40,996 bases of DNA, taken from Streptomyces triticagri. GTDB taxonomy: Bacteria; Actinomycetota; Actinomycetes; Streptomycetales; Streptomycetaceae. The translations under genes and the position numbers were made by a program. Where the stretch lies: assembly GCF_003429565.1 (NCBI RefSeq), contig NZ_QUAK01000099.1, forward strand, positions 24,233 to 65,228, in the 5' to 3' direction. The notes beneath the pieces are model-generated. The model did not search any database and was not told the origin of the DNA. It saw only the letters and a list, made by a program, of their open reading frames with translations. Shown one piece after another: positions 7,044 through 14,614 of the stretch (the first letter of the stretch is position 1; the number at the start of each line of letters is the position of its first letter).

Positions 7044-7992
7044 CGCGCTTCGGGCCGGGTCCGGGCCGCCCGGCCCGGTCCGTCCGCTGCCGTCCCGGCG
7101 TGTCCGCCTCCGCGGCCCAGTGGCCCGGGCGGGACAGGTCCGGTGGCAGACGGGTGGCCGCGTCGCCGCGGGCCGCGTTCAGCTGCGGCTGGGTGAGGAA
7201 GACGGAATCGGTGAGATCGGCGCCGGAGAGGTCGGCGTCCCTGAGGTCAGCGCCGATCAGATCACTCCGGCGCAGGTCGGCGCCCTTGAGGTCGGCTGCG
7301 ACGAGACAGGCTCCGCGCAGGCTCGCGCCCCGCAGGTCCGCGCCGGACAGGCGGGCGCCGAACAGGTCGGCGCCGCGGTGGTTCCTGGTCCGGCCGGGGA
7401 CCTGAGCGCGCACCAGGTCCCCGACCCGTACCAGGAGGGTGTTGACCTCGCCGCGCAGGGCTCCCACATCGGTGCCGAGCACGGTGCGGGCGTCGCTCCC
7501 GACGAGCCGCTCGAGGCGGGTGCGCTCGCCGTGCAGTCCGGCGTGCACGGGCTCGGCCTCCGGCCGGCCGAGGCCCTCGGTGACGTACCGGAGCAGCTCG
7601 TGCAGCTGCCGCATCACGGGGAAGACGTCGAACATCTCGGCCGCGGACTCCGGTGCGCTGCGCCAGTCCACACCGCCGAAGGTGACCTGCGAGACCTGCT
7701 GGCCGGCGCCGAAGCAGTCGTAGACGGTGCAGCCGCTGTAGCCCTCGTCGCGCAGCCGCCGGTGGATGCCGCAGCGGAAGTCCGGCTGCAGGTTGTGGCA
7801 GGGCGTGCCGGCCCGCTTGTCGCGGGCGAAGTCGGCGGAGGCCGCGAAGGGCAGGGCCACGCAGCACAGTCCGAAGCAGCTGGAGCAGTCGGCCTGCAGC
7901 TCGGGCGCGCGGGCGGTGTCCGCGGGACGCGGGTCGGGGACGCCGACGGGCCGTTCACCGTCGGGCGCCGTGTCGCGCTGCTCGTTCGCCAA
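7009..7992 (-). CDS. Cys-cluster plus pentapeptide-repeat protein
   Basis: A two-part protein of about 327 residues. The first part (residues 36-93) carries eight cysteines: CSSCFGLCC (36-44), then Cys65, Cys74 with a nearby His, Cys88 and Cys93. This pattern resembles YkgJ-type metal- or iron-sulfur-binding modules. The second part (about 205-265) is a run of pentapeptide repeats of A(D/N)LXX type (GADLF, GARLS, GADLR, GASLR, GACLV, AADLK, and so on), predicted to fold as a quadrilateral beta-helix. The C-terminus is strongly basic. The start is uncertain: TTG at 7992 has AGAGAGACCAGG just before it, while GTG at 8028 and the far upstream start at 8145 (inside narK) look worse. It lies 104 bp downstream of the narK-like gene in the same direction and may be co-transcribed. 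No function is known. Confidence 0.75.
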   Translation of the reverse strand: MANEQRDTAPDGERPVGVPDPRPADTARAPELQADCSSCFGLCCVALPFAASADFARDKRAGTPCHNLQPDFRCGIHRRLRDEGYSGCTVYDCFGAGQQVSQVTFGGVDWRSAPESAAEMFDVFPVMRQLHELLRYVTEGLGRPEAEPVHAGLHGERTRLERLVGSDARTVLGTDVGALRGEVNTLLVRVGDLVRAQVPGRTRNHRGADLFGARLSGADLRGASLRGACLVAADLKGADLRRSDLIGADLRDADLSGADLTDSVFLTQPQLNAARGDAATRLPPDLSRPGHWAAEADTPGRQRTDRAGRPGPGPKRVRPRRARPRRR

Positions 7993-8096
7993 CGTGCCTG
8001 GTCTCTCTGCCGTCAGGGGGCGCCGCACCGCTCGGGCCGCCGGCGCCGTCTTCGACCGGCCATTGTCCACGACTGCGCGCGCCGGCGCGGTCCCCC

Positions 8097-9326
8097 TCAG
8101 GCCGCACGCCGGATCCCCCGCATCCGGCCGTACGCGTAGACGCATCCGGCGAGCGCGAGGTCGGAGAGCAGCATGAAGCCGATGGAGTACGAGTCCTTGG
8201 CGCTGTAGATCGCACCCATGACCAGCGGCGGTACGAAACCTCCGAGGCCGCCGACCGCGCCGACGATGCCGGTGACACTGCCGACCTGCGGCTGCGGGGT
8301 GACCTGCGAGACCAGCGCGAAGACGCTGCCGCTCGCGGTGCCGAGGCCCGCCGCCATGATCAGGAAGCAGATGGTCCCGACCGGGCTGAGGGACGGGTCG
8401 AAGGCCTGCACGATGGCGAGGAGCGCCACGGTGCCGAGTGCCCAGGCCGTGACGGTCGCCGGGTGGACACGGTCCGCGAGCCAGCCGCCGATGGGCCGGA
8501 ACACCACGGTGACCAGGGCGAATCCGGCCGCCCTGGTGCCCGCGTCGGTCGGCGAGAGCTCGTACCAGGTCTTCAGATACGTCGGCAGATAGACACCGAA
8601 GGCGACGATGCCGCCGAAGCCGATCGCGTACAGGGCGGAGAGTTCCCAGGTGACGCGGAGCCGGCCGGCCGAGCCGAGGCGGCTGCCGAGGGACGCGGTC
8701 GGCACGGGCCGGTCCGGCCGGTCCGTGATCAGCGCGGCCGCCAGTACGGCGAAGGCGGCGAGCGCGATCGCCACCACGATGAACGGCAGGTTCTCGCCGT
8801 TCTCGGCGATCCGCGGGGTGAAGTAGCCGGAGAGCGCGACACCGCCCATGCCCATACCGAAGATGCCGAGGGCGAGGCCCCGACTTGCCGGCGGGAACCA
8901 GGAGTTGACCAGCGGAATGCCGATCGCGAACGTCGTACCGCCGAGCCCGAGCAGAAAGCCCACGGCGAGCATCGCGCCGTAGGAGTCCTTGGCGGGGATC
9001 AGAAGCAGCACCGGCACGATGGTGAACGCCGACACCACGGGGAACATCAGCTTCGCCCCGAAGCGGTCGGTGAGCGCTCCGACCGGGATGCGGCCCAGCG
9101 ACCCGACGATCACCGGCACGGCGACGAGCAGCGACTGCTGGAACGAACTGAGGCCGAGGCGGTCCTTGTAGTCACCGCCGAGCGGAGCGATCAGATTCCA
9201 GGCCCAGAACGTCAGGCAGAAGCCGACGGTGGCCACGACGAGGTTGCGGTAGGCGGCAGCGGAGGGGCGGTCCGCCGGCGGGCTCGGGGCGCTGCTCTGG
9301 GGCACGCCGCTCTTCGTCTCATCCAC
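8097..9326 (-). CDS. narK: NarK-family nitrate/nitrite MFS transporter
   Basis: A 409-residue integral membrane protein with 12 predicted helices. NarK-family marks are visible: Arg79 in GSLGRIPVGALTDRFG and Arg277 in VVFRPIGGWLADR, the positions of the two substrate-binding arginines, plus glycine-rich signature segments GIFGMGMGGVALSGYFTP (about 154-171) and GLGTASGSVFALVSQ (about 330-345). It should exchange nitrate and nitrite or import nitrate across the plasma membrane. No nitrate reductase gene lies in the window. The start is given as GTG 9326 but is uncertain because no clear ribosome site precedes it; the first 25 residues are hydrophilic and could be shorter. The 130 bp upstream shows nothing I can name. 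Confidence 0.85.
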   Translation of the reverse strand: MDETKSGVPQSSAPSPPADRPSAAAYRNLVVATVGFCLTFWAWNLIAPLGGDYKDRLGLSSFQQSLLVAVPVIVGSLGRIPVGALTDRFGAKLMFPVVSAFTIVPVLLLIPAKDSYGAMLAVGFLLGLGGTTFAIGIPLVNSWFPPASRGLALGIFGMGMGGVALSGYFTPRIAENGENLPFIVVAIALAAFAVLAAALITDRPDRPVPTASLGSRLGSAGRLRVTWELSALYAIGFGGIVAFGVYLPTYLKTWYELSPTDAGTRAAGFALVTVVFRPIGGWLADRVHPATVTAWALGTVALLAIVQAFDPSLSPVGTICFLIMAAGLGTASGSVFALVSQVTPQPQVGSVTGIVGAVGGLGGFVPPLVMGAIYSAKDSYSIGFMLLSDLALAGCVYAYGRMRGIRRAA

Positions 9327-9456
9327 CTCTGCACGCTAAGCAGGCGCGACGGGGCGCCACCTGTTCTGCTGCGCCGTACGGCTTGCACCGGATCCCGCGG
9401 CGGCGGCCGGAGCGGTCCCGGGCGGGGCTGAGCGATGGTCCCGACGCGGCGGGTGA

Positions 9457-10239
9457 TCAGCTGTCTCCCGGGACGTCGAGGCCGGCTGCCTTCGCCGCGT
9501 CCGCGAGGACTCGGGTGAGCATCGCCGGGGTCAGGCGGCCGGTGTAGGTGTTGCGCCTGCTGACGTGGAAGCAGCCGAGGACGTCCAGGGGGCGGCCGCG
9601 GCTGTCGTGCAGGACGACACGGGCGCCGTGGCCGAACACCGGCCGGGGACGCGGGAGTTCGTACCCGGCCGCCGCAAGGACCGGCAGGGTCGCCGACCAG
9701 CCGAAGGCGCCGAGCAGCACGACGGCGCGCAGGGTCGGGCGGACGAGTTCGAGCTCGCGGGCCAGCCAGGGGCGGCAGGTGTCGCGCTCGGTGGGGGTGG
9801 GCCTGTTCGCCGGCGGGGCGCAGTGCACCGGTGAGGTGACGCGTACGCCGTACAGGGTGAGGCCGTCGCCCGGGCCGGTCGCGACGGCCGACGAGGCGAG
9901 CCCGAGCTCGTGCAGCGCGGCGAACAGGGTGTCTCCCGCCCGGTCACCGGTGAACATCCGGCCGGTCCGGTTCCCGCCGTGCGCGGCGGGCGCGAGCCCG
10001 ACCACGAGCAGGCGCGCGTCCGCAGGCCCGAATCCCGGGACCGGACGCCCCCAGTACTCCTGCTCGGCGAAGGCCGCCCGCCGGGCCGCCGCCACCTCTT
10101 CGCGCCAGGCCACCAGGCGCGGGCAGGCCCGGCAGTCGGTGAGCGCCGGGTCGAGGACCGCGAGCGAGCCGGCGGTACGGGCCGTGGCCTGCGGAAACGC
10201 TGCGCTGTCCGGCGACGGGCCGGGCTCGGACTCGGACAT
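9457..10239 (-). CDS. Family-5 (UdgB type) uracil-DNA glycosylase
   Basis: A 260-residue DNA-repair enzyme that removes uracil and other deaminated bases. Diagnostic pieces are GLAPAAHGGNRTGRMFTGDR (81-100), the family-5 active-site block, in which the usual catalytic acidic/Asn position is Ala, and HVSRRNTYTGRLT (225-237). Four cysteines (36, 39, 140, 155), the first two as CRAC, are placed as iron-sulfur ligands, as in other family 4 and 5 enzymes. The ATG at 10239 has GGAGG only one base away, so the exact start may differ slightly. It is divergent from the S4-domain gene with only 39 bp between starts. Confidence 0.88.
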   Translation of the reverse strand: MSESEPGPSPDSAAFPQATARTAGSLAVLDPALTDCRACPRLVAWREEVAAARRAAFAEQEYWGRPVPGFGPADARLLVVGLAPAAHGGNRTGRMFTGDRAGDTLFAALHELGLASSAVATGPGDGLTLYGVRVTSPVHCAPPANRPTPTERDTCRPWLARELELVRPTLRAVVLLGAFGWSATLPVLAAAGYELPRPRPVFGHGARVVLHDSRGRPLDVLGCFHVSRRNTYTGRLTPAMLTRVLADAAKAAGLDVPGDS

Positions 10240-10266
10240 GCCTCCATCGCAGGCCCGGTCCCGGAC

Positions 10267-10272
10267 TAAAGT
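10267..10272 (+). promoter_or_regulatory. Possible -10 box giving a leaderless mRNA for the S4 gene
   Basis: TAAAGT ends six bases before the ATG at 10279, where a transcription start would fall on or next to the start codon. No Shine-Dalgarno sequence precedes that ATG. The expected -35 region (about 10243-10249) is not consensus. Confidence 0.35.
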
Positions 10273-10278
10273 CAAACC

Positions 10279-10686
10279 ATGACCACCACCAAGGGGACGA
10301 GCGAGGGCGACACCGGCGGCGTGCGGGTCGACGCCTGGGTCTGGTCGGTGCGGCTGGCCAAGACACGCTCGGCGGCGGCGACCGCCTGCCGGGCCGGCCA
10401 GGTCCGGGTCAACGGTCAGCGCGTCAAGCCGGCCCACACGGTCCGGGCGGGCGACGAGGTCCGGGTACGGCAGGGCGACCGGGAGCGGATCGTGGTCGTA
10501 CGCCGGGCCCTCCGCAAGCGGGTCGGGGCGCCGGTGGCGGTCGAGGCGTACGTGGACAACAGTCCGCCTCCGCCGCCGCGGGTGGTGCCCGCGGGGATTC
10601 GGGATCGGGGGGCCGGGCGGCCGACGAAGCGCGATCGGCGCGAACTGGATCGGTTGAGGGGCCTGGGCCCCTCGAGTCCCTCCTGA
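10279..10686 (+). CDS. S4-domain RNA-binding protein (Hsp15/RqcP-like)
   Basis: A 135-residue basic protein. The S4 RNA-binding fold occupies residues of about 14-80: VRVDAWVWSVRLAKTRSAAATACRAGQVRVNGQRVKPAHTVRAGDEVRV contains the invariant helix-loop and the V-R-V-N-G-Q turn. The C-terminal tail is rich in Pro and Arg. Relatives such as Hsp15 and RqcP bind ribosomal 50S-peptidyl-tRNA complexes and aid recycling or rescue of stalled ribosomes; that role is inferred from the family. There is no Shine-Dalgarno sequence, and the mRNA may be leaderless. It is divergent from the uracil-DNA glycosylase gene. Confidence 0.85.
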   Translation: MTTTKGTSEGDTGGVRVDAWVWSVRLAKTRSAAATACRAGQVRVNGQRVKPAHTVRAGDEVRVRQGDRERIVVVRRALRKRVGAPVAVEAYVDNSPPPPPRVVPAGIRDRGAGRPTKRDRRELDRLRGLGPSSPS

Positions 10687-10772
10687 GCGACGGCGCTCCC
10701 GCTTCTGAGCGCACTCCGGGCAGCCGCGTCGAGCTCACCTTCCAGGCATCGGCCTGGCGGCCTCGTCCTCGA

Positions 10773-10824
10773 TCGCCGGACGGGCTCAAAGTCGCAAGTC
10801 GCCGGACAGGCTCAAAATCGAAGG
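10773..10824. repeat. Two tandem 26-bp intergenic repeats with the CCGGACGGGCT core
   Basis: The 22-bp motif TCGCCGGACGGGCTCAAAGTCG (10773-10794) recurs at 10799-10820 with two changes; the period is 26 bp. The core CGCCGGACGGGCT is the same as in the inverted repeat at 32573-32671. I recognise this core as a common intergenic sequence of Streptomyces chromosomes. It lies in the 179-bp gap between the S4 gene and the Tm-1-like gene. Confidence 0.7.
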
Positions 10825-10865
10825 TGGGGCTTGTTCGTCGCGGGTCCGCGTCGTAGGACCGACCC

Positions 10866-12173
10866 ATGACGACTGTCGTGCTGCTGGGCACTCTCGACAC
10901 CAAGGGTGAGGAATGTGCCTGGCTCCGCGCCCGCCTGACCGCTCATGGCGTCGATGTCCTCCTCGTCGACACCGGTGTCGCCGGACGGCCCCGTACCGAG
11001 GCCGACATCGCGCGCGCCGTCGTCGCCGCCGCGGCCGGGGACGACCTGGAGCGGCTGCGGGCCGAGGCCGACCGGGGCGCCGCCGTGACCGTGATGGGCA
11101 CCGGTGCCGCGGCCGTGGTGACCCAGCTGTACGAGGAGGGCCGACTCGACGGTGTGCTCGCGGTGGGCGGCAGCGGCGGGGCCTCGATCGCGGGCCGTGC
11201 CGTCCGTGATCTGCCCGTCGGCGTACCGAAGTTGATCGTATCGTCGATGGCCGGCGGTGATGTGTCGCCGTACGTCGGCGGCTCGGACGTGGCGATGCTG
11301 CATTCGGTCGTCGACATCGCGGGCGTCAACCGCCTCTCCGCCCCCGTCTTCGCCAACGCGGCCGCCGGGATCGCCGGAATGGCGAAGGATTTCGCGGCCC
11401 GAGGCCGGACAGTGGGAGGGACGGTCCCGCAAGGCACGAGCCCGCACGAAGGGCGGCCGCTGATCGCCGCCTCCATGGCCGGCGTGACGACTCCGGGCGT
11501 GGACGCGGCCAGAGCCCGACTCGACGCACTCGGCTACGAGGTCCTGGTCTTCCACACCAGCGGTGCCGGGGGCCGGGCCCTCGAATCGCTCGCCGAACGG
11601 GGCCTGTTCGCCGGAGTGCTGGACCTCACGCCCTGCGAGCTGGCCGACGATCTGGTGGGCGGAGTCCTCACGGCCGGCCCGGACCGGCTCGAGGCCGCCG
11701 GGCTGGCGGGGATACCCCAGGTGGTCAGCGTGGGCGCGCTCGACATGGTCAAGTTCGGGCCGCTCGCCACGCTGCCCGACCGATTCCGCGACCGGCACGT
11801 CCGGGTGCACAATCCGTCGGTCACGGTCATCAGGACCACCCCGGAGGAGGTCGGCGAGCTGGGCCGGCGGATCGGCGGCAAGCTCCGGGCGGCACTCGGA
11901 CCCGCGGCGCTGTGCCTGCCGCTGCTCGGAATGTCGACCCTGGGCGCTCCCGCGGACGGGCCCGCACCCGCGGGCCCGTACCACGATCCGGAGACCGATG
12001 CCGTGCTCTTCGCCGCGCTGCGCGACACCCTGCGCGGCAGCGCAGTCGAGATCCACGAACTGCCCACGCACATCAACGATCCGGCCTTCGGCCGGGCCGC
12101 GGCCGACCATCTGCACCGGCTGATCGTCGACCGCTCCGGCACCCGACTCACGAACGCCGGCTCAGGAGCCTGA
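10866..12173 (+). CDS. Tm-1-like ATP-binding (UPF0261) family protein
   Basis: A 435-residue cytoplasmic protein of the Tm-1-like family, named after the tomato Tm-1 resistance protein whose N-terminal part binds ATP. The opening VVLLGTLDTKGEECAWLRARL, the LAVGGSGGASIAGRAVRDLPVG loop, VSPYVGGSDVAMLHSVVDIAG, and the C-terminal half starting IAASMAGVTTPGVDAARARL are characteristic. In many bacteria it is encoded next to a TIM-barrel (PEP-mutase-like) partner; none is present here. The ATG at 10866 lacks a clear ribosome site, but the protein begins exactly at the conserved first strand. Its 3' end overlaps the convergent DoxX gene by 26 bp. The biochemical function in bacteria is not settled. 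Confidence 0.85.
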   Translation: MTTVVLLGTLDTKGEECAWLRARLTAHGVDVLLVDTGVAGRPRTEADIARAVVAAAAGDDLERLRAEADRGAAVTVMGTGAAAVVTQLYEEGRLDGVLAVGGSGGASIAGRAVRDLPVGVPKLIVSSMAGGDVSPYVGGSDVAMLHSVVDIAGVNRLSAPVFANAAAGIAGMAKDFAARGRTVGGTVPQGTSPHEGRPLIAASMAGVTTPGVDAARARLDALGYEVLVFHTSGAGGRALESLAERGLFAGVLDLTPCELADDLVGGVLTAGPDRLEAAGLAGIPQVVSVGALDMVKFGPLATLPDRFRDRHVRVHNPSVTVIRTTPEEVGELGRRIGGKLRAALGPAALCLPLLGMSTLGAPADGPAPAGPYHDPETDAVLFAALRDTLRGSAVEIHELPTHINDPAFGRAAADHLHRLIVDRSGTRLTNAGSGA

Positions 12174-12612
12174 CCAGCTGCAGGGTCCGATGGCGCTGCG
12201 TCCTGGCGATGACGATCAGCGGCACCACGAGGATCACCGGCGTGAACCAGAACTCGGCGTCGAAGTACACCAGGGACATCACGGTCGCACCGATCATCAG
12301 GCCGATGAAGGCGAGCGCGGCGACACCGGACAGGAGAGGGATCAACAGGGCGATCCCGCCGAGGACTTCGAGCGCGCCGATGGTGTACATGAAGCCGTCG
12401 CCCCAGCCGATCCGGTCGAAGCTCTCGGTGGCGGACGAGTGCGCGGCCAGCTTCGGCGCGCCACTGGCCACGGCGTAGAAGACGCCGAGAACGGTCGCGA
12501 GCACTCTGAGCCCGATCGTGGCGCTCCGGCTGCGCGCCGGGCCTTCGGACGCGGTACGGGCGGGGGCGGCGGTGCCGGCGCCGGTCGTGGTGGGGAGGGT
12601 GGCCTCGGACAT
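12148..12612 (-). CDS. DoxX family membrane protein
   Basis: A 154-residue inner-membrane protein with four predicted helices: about 32-52, 73-95 (DGFMYTIGALEVLGGIALLIPL), 97-117 and 120-138. Signature pieces are the GAPKL segment after helix 1 and the LEVLGGIALL motif of the second helix. DoxX proteins are linked to thiosulfate:quinone oxidoreductase and, in mycobacteria, to redox complexes with superoxide dismutase, but most are uncharacterised. The N-terminal 30 residues are hydrophilic and Ala/Thr-rich. The ATG at 12612 follows CAGGAG. It appears monocistronic. Confidence 0.85.
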   Translation of the reverse strand: MSEATLPTTTGAGTAAPARTASEGPARSRSATIGLRVLATVLGVFYAVASGAPKLAAHSSATESFDRIGWGDGFMYTIGALEVLGGIALLIPLLSGVAALAFIGLMIGATVMSLVYFDAEFWFTPVILVVPLIVIARTQRHRTLQLVRLLSRRS

Positions 12613-12739
12613 GGTGATCTCCTGGGTGAGCGGTCCGGCGTGCTGTCACAGGGGTAGACCGGTCCGGGATCGCCGACTCATCGCCGTACGCCCGCTCCTC
12701 CGGAGGAAAATCACGGCGCGCCGGCCGGGCGGCGCGGTG

Positions 12740-13432
12740 TCAGCCGGCCGGCACCGCGCGCACCCAGATCCCGTCGTCGGTGAGGATGCGGTCGATCGCC
12801 AGGCCGGCCGCCGCCAGATGGCGCTCGAACTCCTCGTGGGTGAGCTCGCGGGACAGGAAGGTCTGCGTCCACACCGCATCGGGCCAGACGTACTCGGTGC
12901 GGACCTCGTCGACACCGTCACCGACCGGCGTGACGGCGGCGATCCTGATGGTGAGCCCGCCCGGCAGGACGCGCTCGCGCGGCACCACGCTGTGGTAGTC
13001 GGCGCCCTCGCGCTGGATGAGGACGCAGCCGTCGTCGCGCACATGGCGCCGGCAGGTGGCGAGGAGCCGGTCGCGGACCCCGTCGAGCCCGGAGTGCACC
13101 AGGAACGAGGCGAGGGTGACCACGTCGAACCGCTCGCCGAGGTCGAGATCCTCGATGCTCGCGTGCACGGTACGCGCGCCGCGGACGTGGGTGAGCATCT
13201 CCGCCGACTCGTCGACCGCGGTGACCTCCAGTCCGCGCTCGAGGAGGGGGTGGGTCATCCGGCCCGCGCCGCAGCCGAGTTCGAGCAGGCGGGCGCCCGG
13301 TGGTGCGGCATCCGCGATGATGCGTGGCTCCTCGCCGACGGGCAGTCGGGTGTACAGGTCGACGGAACAGCCGTCGGGGGTGAAGGCGCCGGGGCCGGTG
13401 CCGCCGTAGCCGGGCCGAGTCTGTGGGGTCAT
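12740..13432 (-). CDS. Class I SAM-dependent methyltransferase
   Basis: A 230-residue cytoplasmic enzyme with a Rossmann-type methyltransferase fold. Motif I is LLELGCGAGR (49-58), followed by the acidic end of strand 2 in EVTAVDESAEML, motif II around RFDVVTLASFLVH, and a helical insertion before the C-terminal sheet. The substrate is unknown. The start chosen is ATG at 13432 (MTPQTRPGYGGTG). The in-frame GTG at 13459 is rejected because it lies in the loop of a hairpin that looks like the terminator of the upstream protease gene. The ribosome site is weak. Confidence 0.82.
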   Translation of the reverse strand: MTPQTRPGYGGTGPGAFTPDGCSVDLYTRLPVGEEPRIIADAAPPGARLLELGCGAGRMTHPLLERGLEVTAVDESAEMLTHVRGARTVHASIEDLDLGERFDVVTLASFLVHSGLDGVRDRLLATCRRHVRDDGCVLIQREGADYHSVVPRERVLPGGLTIRIAAVTPVGDGVDEVRTEYVWPDAVWTQTFLSRELTHEEFERHLAAAGLAIDRILTDDGIWVRAVPAG

Positions 13433-13448
13433 GCCGGTCCAACGCGGC

Positions 13449-13480
13449 GGGCCGGGCACCCGTTCCCGGATGCCCGGCCC
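13449..13480 (-). terminator. Terminator-like hairpin of the serine protease gene
   Basis: A perfect 10-bp stem GGGCCGGGCA/TGCCCGGCCC (13449-13458 with 13471-13480) and a 12-nt loop, starting 43 bp after the protease stop. No T-run follows. Confidence 0.6.
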
Positions 13481-13522
13481 GCTGATGCGGTTCCGGCCGG
13501 CGGTCGTGCGGGCCGTACCGGG

Positions 13523-14512
13523 TCAGCTCGTCTGCGCCTCCTCGTAGAGGTTCTTGGCGTCGTCGCCGAAGTACGGGCCGAACATGTAGCCCGGCAGGAA
13601 GGTGTAGCCGAAGCTGTTCACCGAGCTCTGCAGGCCGGTGCCCGTCGATTCGTCGAACTCCTCGAACCACGGTCCGCCGCTGGATCCGCCGGTCATGTCG
13701 CAGCCCAGGCTGTGGTCGTCGGTGAGCAGGACGTCGCGGGTCGAGTTGCCGCTGCAGTGGATGAGTTCGGTGCCGTCGTACGGATCGGCCGCGGGGAAGC
13801 CGAAGGCGTACATGGCCTTGTCGTAGCCGGAGTTGAAGGCCACGCCCTGGGCGCCGACGACATCGGTGAGCTGCTTGCCGTCGAGCGGCTCGACGACGGC
13901 GGCGCCCACGTCGAAGTTGATGTCCTCGCTCGCCGTCCACTGCGGGGTGGAGAGCGTCTTGGCCGCGGTCCAGGTGCCGTACGGCGCCTCGCCGTCGTGG
14001 TAGCCGGGCACGAACACCCAGTCGGTGTGCCAGGCGCCGTCCATCTTCACGCAGTGCCCGGCGGTGAGCACCGTCGACTTGTTGGCGCTGGTCACGGCGT
14101 TGCCCGAGCAGGAGGCCTGCCGGCCGTCGTAGGTGAAGAAGACCCGTCCCGAGGTGGTGGCGACCTGGCCGCCGCCGGTCCAGGGTGCGCCGGATTCGGG
14201 GAAGGCCTCGGCGCCGGGCGGGGCCTCGGTGGGCGGGACGAGGAGTTCGGTGCCCTTGGCGATCCGGTCGGTCACTTCGCCGACCGCGGCGGGCAGCAGG
14301 TCGAGCGGTTCGGCGGCGCGCATGCGTTCGGCGGTCCAGTAGGCCGCGGTGTCGGTGGGCCGACCGGTCTCGCTGTCCGAAGCCTTGACGTGTGTGGGGG
14401 ACCCCGGGGCCGCGGTTGCGGGTGCGGCCGCCACGAGGGTGCCGGCCAGGAGTGCGCCGGTCGCGGCGAGGGCGCCGAGTATGCGCCGGGGTGTGTGAAG
14501 GCTGCGTCTCAC
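13523..14512 (-). CDS. Secreted trypsin-like serine peptidase with propeptide
   Basis: A 329-residue exported S1-family protease, different from the one at 4.6 kb. Residues 1-34 form a Sec signal peptide with a twin-Arg-like start (RRSLHTPRRILGALAATGALLAG), then a propeptide of about 80 residues, then the catalytic domain. The triad reads His153 (VLTAGHC), Asp201 (DINFDVGAAVV) and Ser278 (GGSSGGPWF). Cys135/Cys154 and Cys253/Cys271 are likely disulfides. The start is GTG at 14512, preceded by AGAAGGAG at 8-nt spacing. The overall plan resembles Streptomyces glutamyl-endopeptidase-like enzymes, but specificity is not established. Confidence 0.87.
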   Translation of the reverse strand: MRRSLHTPRRILGALAATGALLAGTLVAAAPATAAPGSPTHVKASDSETGRPTDTAAYWTAERMRAAEPLDLLPAAVGEVTDRIAKGTELLVPPTEAPPGAEAFPESGAPWTGGGQVATTSGRVFFTYDGRQASCSGNAVTSANKSTVLTAGHCVKMDGAWHTDWVFVPGYHDGEAPYGTWTAAKTLSTPQWTASEDINFDVGAAVVEPLDGKQLTDVVGAQGVAFNSGYDKAMYAFGFPAADPYDGTELIHCSGNSTRDVLLTDDHSLGCDMTGGSSGGPWFEEFDESTGTGLQSSVNSFGYTFLPGYMFGPYFGDDAKNLYEEAQTS

Positions 14513-14614
14513 GCGAAGTACTCCTTCTGCGGGGGTCGTTGCGGAATCACCGCGCGGACCTGCGGGGGTACGGGAAGACGTGCACGGGCAGCGTGCCACG
14601 GAACCGACGCCGTG

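Noticed and set aside
13433..13459. Upstream GTG start for the 12.7-kb methyltransferase
   Set aside because: It falls in the loop of a terminator-like hairpin of the upstream gene.
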